The notes below the pieces were generated by a model that did not search any database, was not told where the DNA came from, and was given only the letters and a program-made list of their open reading frames with translations. This document shows, piece by piece, positions 60,578 through 64,000 of a DNA stretch of 64,000 bases. A program made the position numbers and the translations under genes. Position 1 is the stretch's first letter; each line of letters begins with the position of its first letter. Source of the stretch: Mesorhabditis belari (Eukaryota > Nematoda > Chromadorea > Rhabditida > Rhabditidae); NCBI GenBank assembly GCA_958450365.1, contig CAUEEP010000740.1:2421501-2485500 (forward strand). The letters are read 5' to 3'.

Positions 60578-61825
60578 AGGCAAGCAAGAAAACACATAGG
60601 AAAACAAGAAGAAATAAGTCGCAAACAGGTTCTGGAAATATCACCAATCGAAATTCAGCGTACTCAGAACCCACCTTAGAATTCGTTTGCAACGCAACGA
60701 ACAGAGGCATTTTTGGAATCCCAATCCTCTCAACCCGTATAGCCCTCTGTTAGAATTCTTAAAGTGCTGACGAATGATACTGCAAAAGTAGATGGATTGG
60801 GTGCAGGAAAATCCAAGCAGGCTTTACGGTAGATAACAGATCACATAAGATTATGGTAGCTCCTTAGCGGTATCCTTCTGGCTCCTCGCAAGGTTACGGT
60901 AGTTTCTACTGATGTAAAGTTGTTTTCTAAAGTTTGCCCTCCCTCTCGTGATTTCTATCTGAACAGATGTCTGTTCCGATCTGTCACCTCATCTCTCCAT
61001 TCACACATCTTTTTCCACCTCCAACCCCGAAACGTCATCAAAAATTTTGGCAGCTAGTTGGCATATTCCTTGGTTGACAAACAAGCTTGTCGTTGAAATT
61101 TTTTGATATGGATTGATTTCCAGAGGGTTACAAATTGATCTTGCTAGTCAATCTCTATTTTAAAGTGCATTCAATGAAAAATGAAATTTAAGTGAAAGCT
61201 TTCAAAGTTTCAACAAATTTTCGACAGAGTAAATGTAGACGCATTCCATTTTCGTTTCAAACTGCGTCTGGTAAAATGTTTCAAAATTGTGCCAATCTGT
61301 GAAACAAGACTGTGCTCACTTTCTCTCTCTCCTGTTTTCCCTTCACAGCGCACTTTCTTGTCAAAAAAGTGATCTCTCGCTTCCGCGCACCGGCTCTCCT
61401 CACTGTGTTTGTGCGTCTGTCTTCTCTTGTCTCTGCGGGTCTGTTTGATTTGGGGGGAGAGTTCCTACTCTTCTCATCACAAATCGATCCTGTTTTTTAA
61501 GTTTTTCACCATTTTTCAATGTTTTTTGAAAGGAAGCTAGAATTTTTATCTGTTAGACTTTAGAAATGTTTCATATGGCTTTCGAGAACATCCGTACAAG
61601 TACACACCCCTAAACTTCTTGACCAAGTATTGACTAGAGTATAATATGTTGGGAATGGGGTTTCTAAAATGTAATCCTGGCTACTTTCAAATGCTTTTAA
61701 AAAGCTACCAGAAATCTTATCGAAGCTGGAGTCTTATCCAATTTGTCTACTCTTGACGCATTTTTGGAACTTTTGTAATGTAAAATCAAAGCTTGCGGTA
61801 CGTTTCTCTCAAATGATATACTTTC

Positions 61826-62062
61826 TAAAATAATTTTCAAAATTTTTAAAGCCTACCGTAATCTTGACTCTAGTTTTAATCAATTTGTTTACATTCTGTC
61901 AGTAGTGTCATTCTTGTTACGAAATATACCAAAAGATACAGAAGCGGATAGATTGTATAAACAAGAACCAAAACTACGGTATAAAAAAGCTGGCGTAAGC
62001 AAAACTAGAGCCACGACTACGGTAGTTTTCGAAAATTGACACGCTTTAGAAAACGCATTGCT
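61826..62062. repeat. Palindromic MITE-like repeat, family A
   Basis: The left arm (taaagcctaccgtaatcttg actctagttttaatc) pairs with the right (caaaactagagccacgacta cggtagttttcgaaaattga cacgctttagaaaac). Confidence 0.75.
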
Positions 62063-63053
62063 GTCTATATTTGATTGAACTTTGCTCGGTCGATCGTCAA
62101 AATTCACTTCCCAAGCAAGCCCTCTCTTTTGAAGGGAGAGCTGTCCTGTTTGTGACTCACATTTTCGTGTCTATTGTCTGTTTCTCTTTCCTCTTTTTCC
62201 TCAACGAATATTTAGTCATATTGAGCAATTTCACGCGAACTTTCGCGTCATTTAGCTTTTTAACGAACGAATTTCTTTTGAATTTTAACGCTAAACTTAT
62301 CCATTTGTTCAAGCTCCAATCCAAAAGCCAACCATTTTTGTTGTCAAAGCAATTATTCATTTGTAGTTTTCTTTCCCATTTTTTCTCTTTCAAACCACTC
62401 TCCACCCCCCAATTCCCATTGTGATAAGCCAAAAAGGCAACCAAAAGGCAACTAAAAGTGAAATTGAAATTTTCTGTTCGGGAAGCTAGCAAAAGATTGA
62501 TCTTTATTTATATCTTTATTTATATTTTAGTTGAACATCGATTTGCTTAATATTAGTGCAAAATATCAAATGTCATTTCTTGTTACTCTTCAATTTCTCA
62601 ACTGTATTCATTTGCTTTGCTAAAAGCCGCGTTTATGAAAAAATGACCGTACCTCTATCTATTCTACTATTAAGTAATTAACAAAGACTTCTATAAAAGA
62701 GTTAAGTTAGTTTAAAGTTAGTTTAGTTTAGTTCTGAGTTAGGTTTAAATAGTTTATATACTGTAGGGTTTACTGTAGCTTTTCCCTAGAGAGCACTTTT
62801 TAACAATTTAATTATTGCAAATTTTGCGCATCAATGTGAAAAATCAATCTTAAACTGTTCTTTCAAATTGTTATGTTCTAGTATATTGTTATGTTCTAAA
62901 AATCTCCTCGTCCATTGAACAAAAGAATATAGAGCAAAAGGATCATTTTGTATCGAAAAAAAAAAGAAATATTTCATCTTCAACTACTTTTTTCTTTCTA
63001 TGTTTTGCGCAGTTGACAAGAGAAAATCGGGTCGATCTTTTATTGACAGACTT

Positions 63054-63155
63054 AATTGTTGAAACATCCAGAAGATTGTAACATCGTGCCAACAGTAAAA
63101 ACTTATTTTTTAAGTTTGCACGATGTTACAATCCTCTGAATGCTTCCAGCAATTT
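63054..63155. repeat. Long imperfect hairpin, about 42-bp stem
   Basis: aattgttgaaacatccagaa gattgtaacatcgtgccaac pairs with gtttgcacgatgttacaatc ctctgaatgcttccagcaat tt across a loop of about 20 nt. Mismatches are spread singly along the stem. It could be a small fold-back repeat or a small-RNA precursor; nothing else in the window repeats it. Confidence 0.6.
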
Positions 63156-63577
63156 ATCTCAAATTTTCCATTAACAATAATTATTTTGAAACGGCCGATG
63201 ATCACTTGAATAGTTTTTAATTTTTGATATGGAGTTTGGCTAAAGCTCAAAAGATATCGTAAGTAGTAGTCTCCTGTTTCACTCCTTTCACTGCTTCACC
63301 GTTCTCCTGTTTCACTGCAGTATGCCTAAGTGCCAGTGTCTATGTAGTAGACAATGCTGGATGATTCAAGATTAAGATATTCAGTCTTGAGATCCTACTG
63401 TAATTAGGCAATAGACAATAGACTGAGCTTCAACACAACGTTTACCATCCAGGTTTTTTTCCTCTAACTACTGTAAGATATCAAGATTGAATATCTTTAC
63501 ATTGTTTTAATTAATTTCTAAAACCCCGCTTATTCACTCTTGTATGCATATTTTCACTTCAGCATACTGTAGTCAGA

Positions 63578-63844
63578 TACCGTAAATACTGTAATAGTAC
63601 CCCACCCCCTCGTACAGTCGCGTAGTCGCAAAAGTTTTTTAGTATTTCATTTTTTGCAAAGCACCCATACTTCAAAAAATTGGGTTTGGTATCAAAAAAT
63701 AGCTGAAATTCAGGGCTATTTTTTGATACCTAAGCGCGCATTGTAGCATAAACTAGTGGTCGAGAAAAACTCGTTCAAAGCTAGACTACGTGACACTTCG
63801 CACCGTCATTATGGGGCTGGGGTACTATTACAGTATTTACGGTA
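63578..63844. mobile_element. 270-bp MITE, copy 2 of 2
   Basis: Ends are taccgtaaatactgtaatag taccccacccc and ggggtactattacagtattt acggta. The inner palindrome is ggtatcaaaaaatagc ... gctattttttgatacc. It is the reverse-oriented copy of 49621-49890, with moderate divergence. Confidence 0.92.
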
Positions 63845-64000
63845 TGAGACTGATTACTGACAATATGACTGACAATAGATTAGAGTATCTAAAGCTATCC
63901 AAACTTTTCCCTCTAAAATTGATCGATTTCTCGGACGTCCAAAATTTTTAACTCCAATTTCTCAAAATCTTTTCGTTTTTGGTGAGACTAGCGCAACAAA

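Larger units (their letters stand above)
59979..63577. other. Gene-poor region with repeats
   Basis: No exon chain is supported. Pyrimidine-rich frames (61312-61500, 62071-62424) are low-complexity. Contents are a partial copy of the 23-kb palindrome (60523-60577), a family A repeat (61826-62062), a long hairpin (63054-63155) and many short tacggta/gtagttt words typical of the repeat families in this window. Confidence 0.5.

Noticed and set aside
61312..62424. Hydrophobic Ser/Phe/Leu-rich open frames
   Set aside because: Pyrimidine-rich strand bias explains the composition; no start context, introns or motifs.

Overview
The window looks like genomic DNA from a nematode that is not C. elegans itself. 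The evidence is a set of short introns (mostly about 40-60 nt, ending TTTAG or TTTCAG), splice-acceptor-like sites directly in front of start codons (spliced-leader type), tight tandem gene spacing, and nematode-style genes: a Dicer-related (RIG-I-like) helicase, an UNC-30/Pitx homeobox gene and a paired-domain gene carrying only the PAI half. Genes are split into many small exons, so the coordinates given for genes are whole-gene spans that include introns.

Layout. 1-2.7 kb: no gene, repeats. 2.7-15.9 kb (+): an NWD-type protein, with a DUF4062-like N-terminal part, then a NACHT ATPase followed by a long WD40 array that ends in a CaaX box. 16.1-16.5 kb (+): a small membrane protein. 16.7-23.0 kb (-): RNA polymerase III largest subunit. 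23.0-23.9 kb: a shared divergent promoter region holding a large palindrome. 23.9-43.1 kb (+): a tandem run of SMC3 cohesin, RIG-I-like helicase, SLC35B4-type nucleotide-sugar transporter and valyl-tRNA synthetase; the first pair has operon-like spacing. 43.3-46.7 kb (-): unc-30/Pitx homeobox. 47.5-49.0 kb (-): class I phosphatidylinositol transfer protein. 50.3-50.6 kb (-): PAI-only paired-domain gene. 51.8-52.4 kb (+): weak hypothetical. 52.5-55.2 kb (-): unidentified gene with a duplicated exon. 55.3-55.5 kb (+): small orphan ORF. 56.9-60.0 kb (-): TFIIIC subunit GTF3C2-like WD protein. 60-64 kb: repeats and no convincing gene.

Two parts of the Pol III machinery (POLR3A and GTF3C2) lie about 34 kb apart, and two degenerate tRNA-derived repeats sit in introns of the NACHT-WD gene.

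Two features run through the whole window. First, at least a dozen fold-back (MITE-like) elements sit mostly in introns and intergenic DNA; several are inside introns of conserved genes, and one 1.35 kb element splits the helicase gene between its helicase and C-terminal domains. Second, conserved genes from about 22.7 kb rightwards carry many single-base frame breaks, usually in short homopolymers, with conserved protein on both sides. The NWD gene at 2.7-15.9 kb reads cleanly. The simplest explanation is uneven consensus quality in the assembly rather than gene decay.
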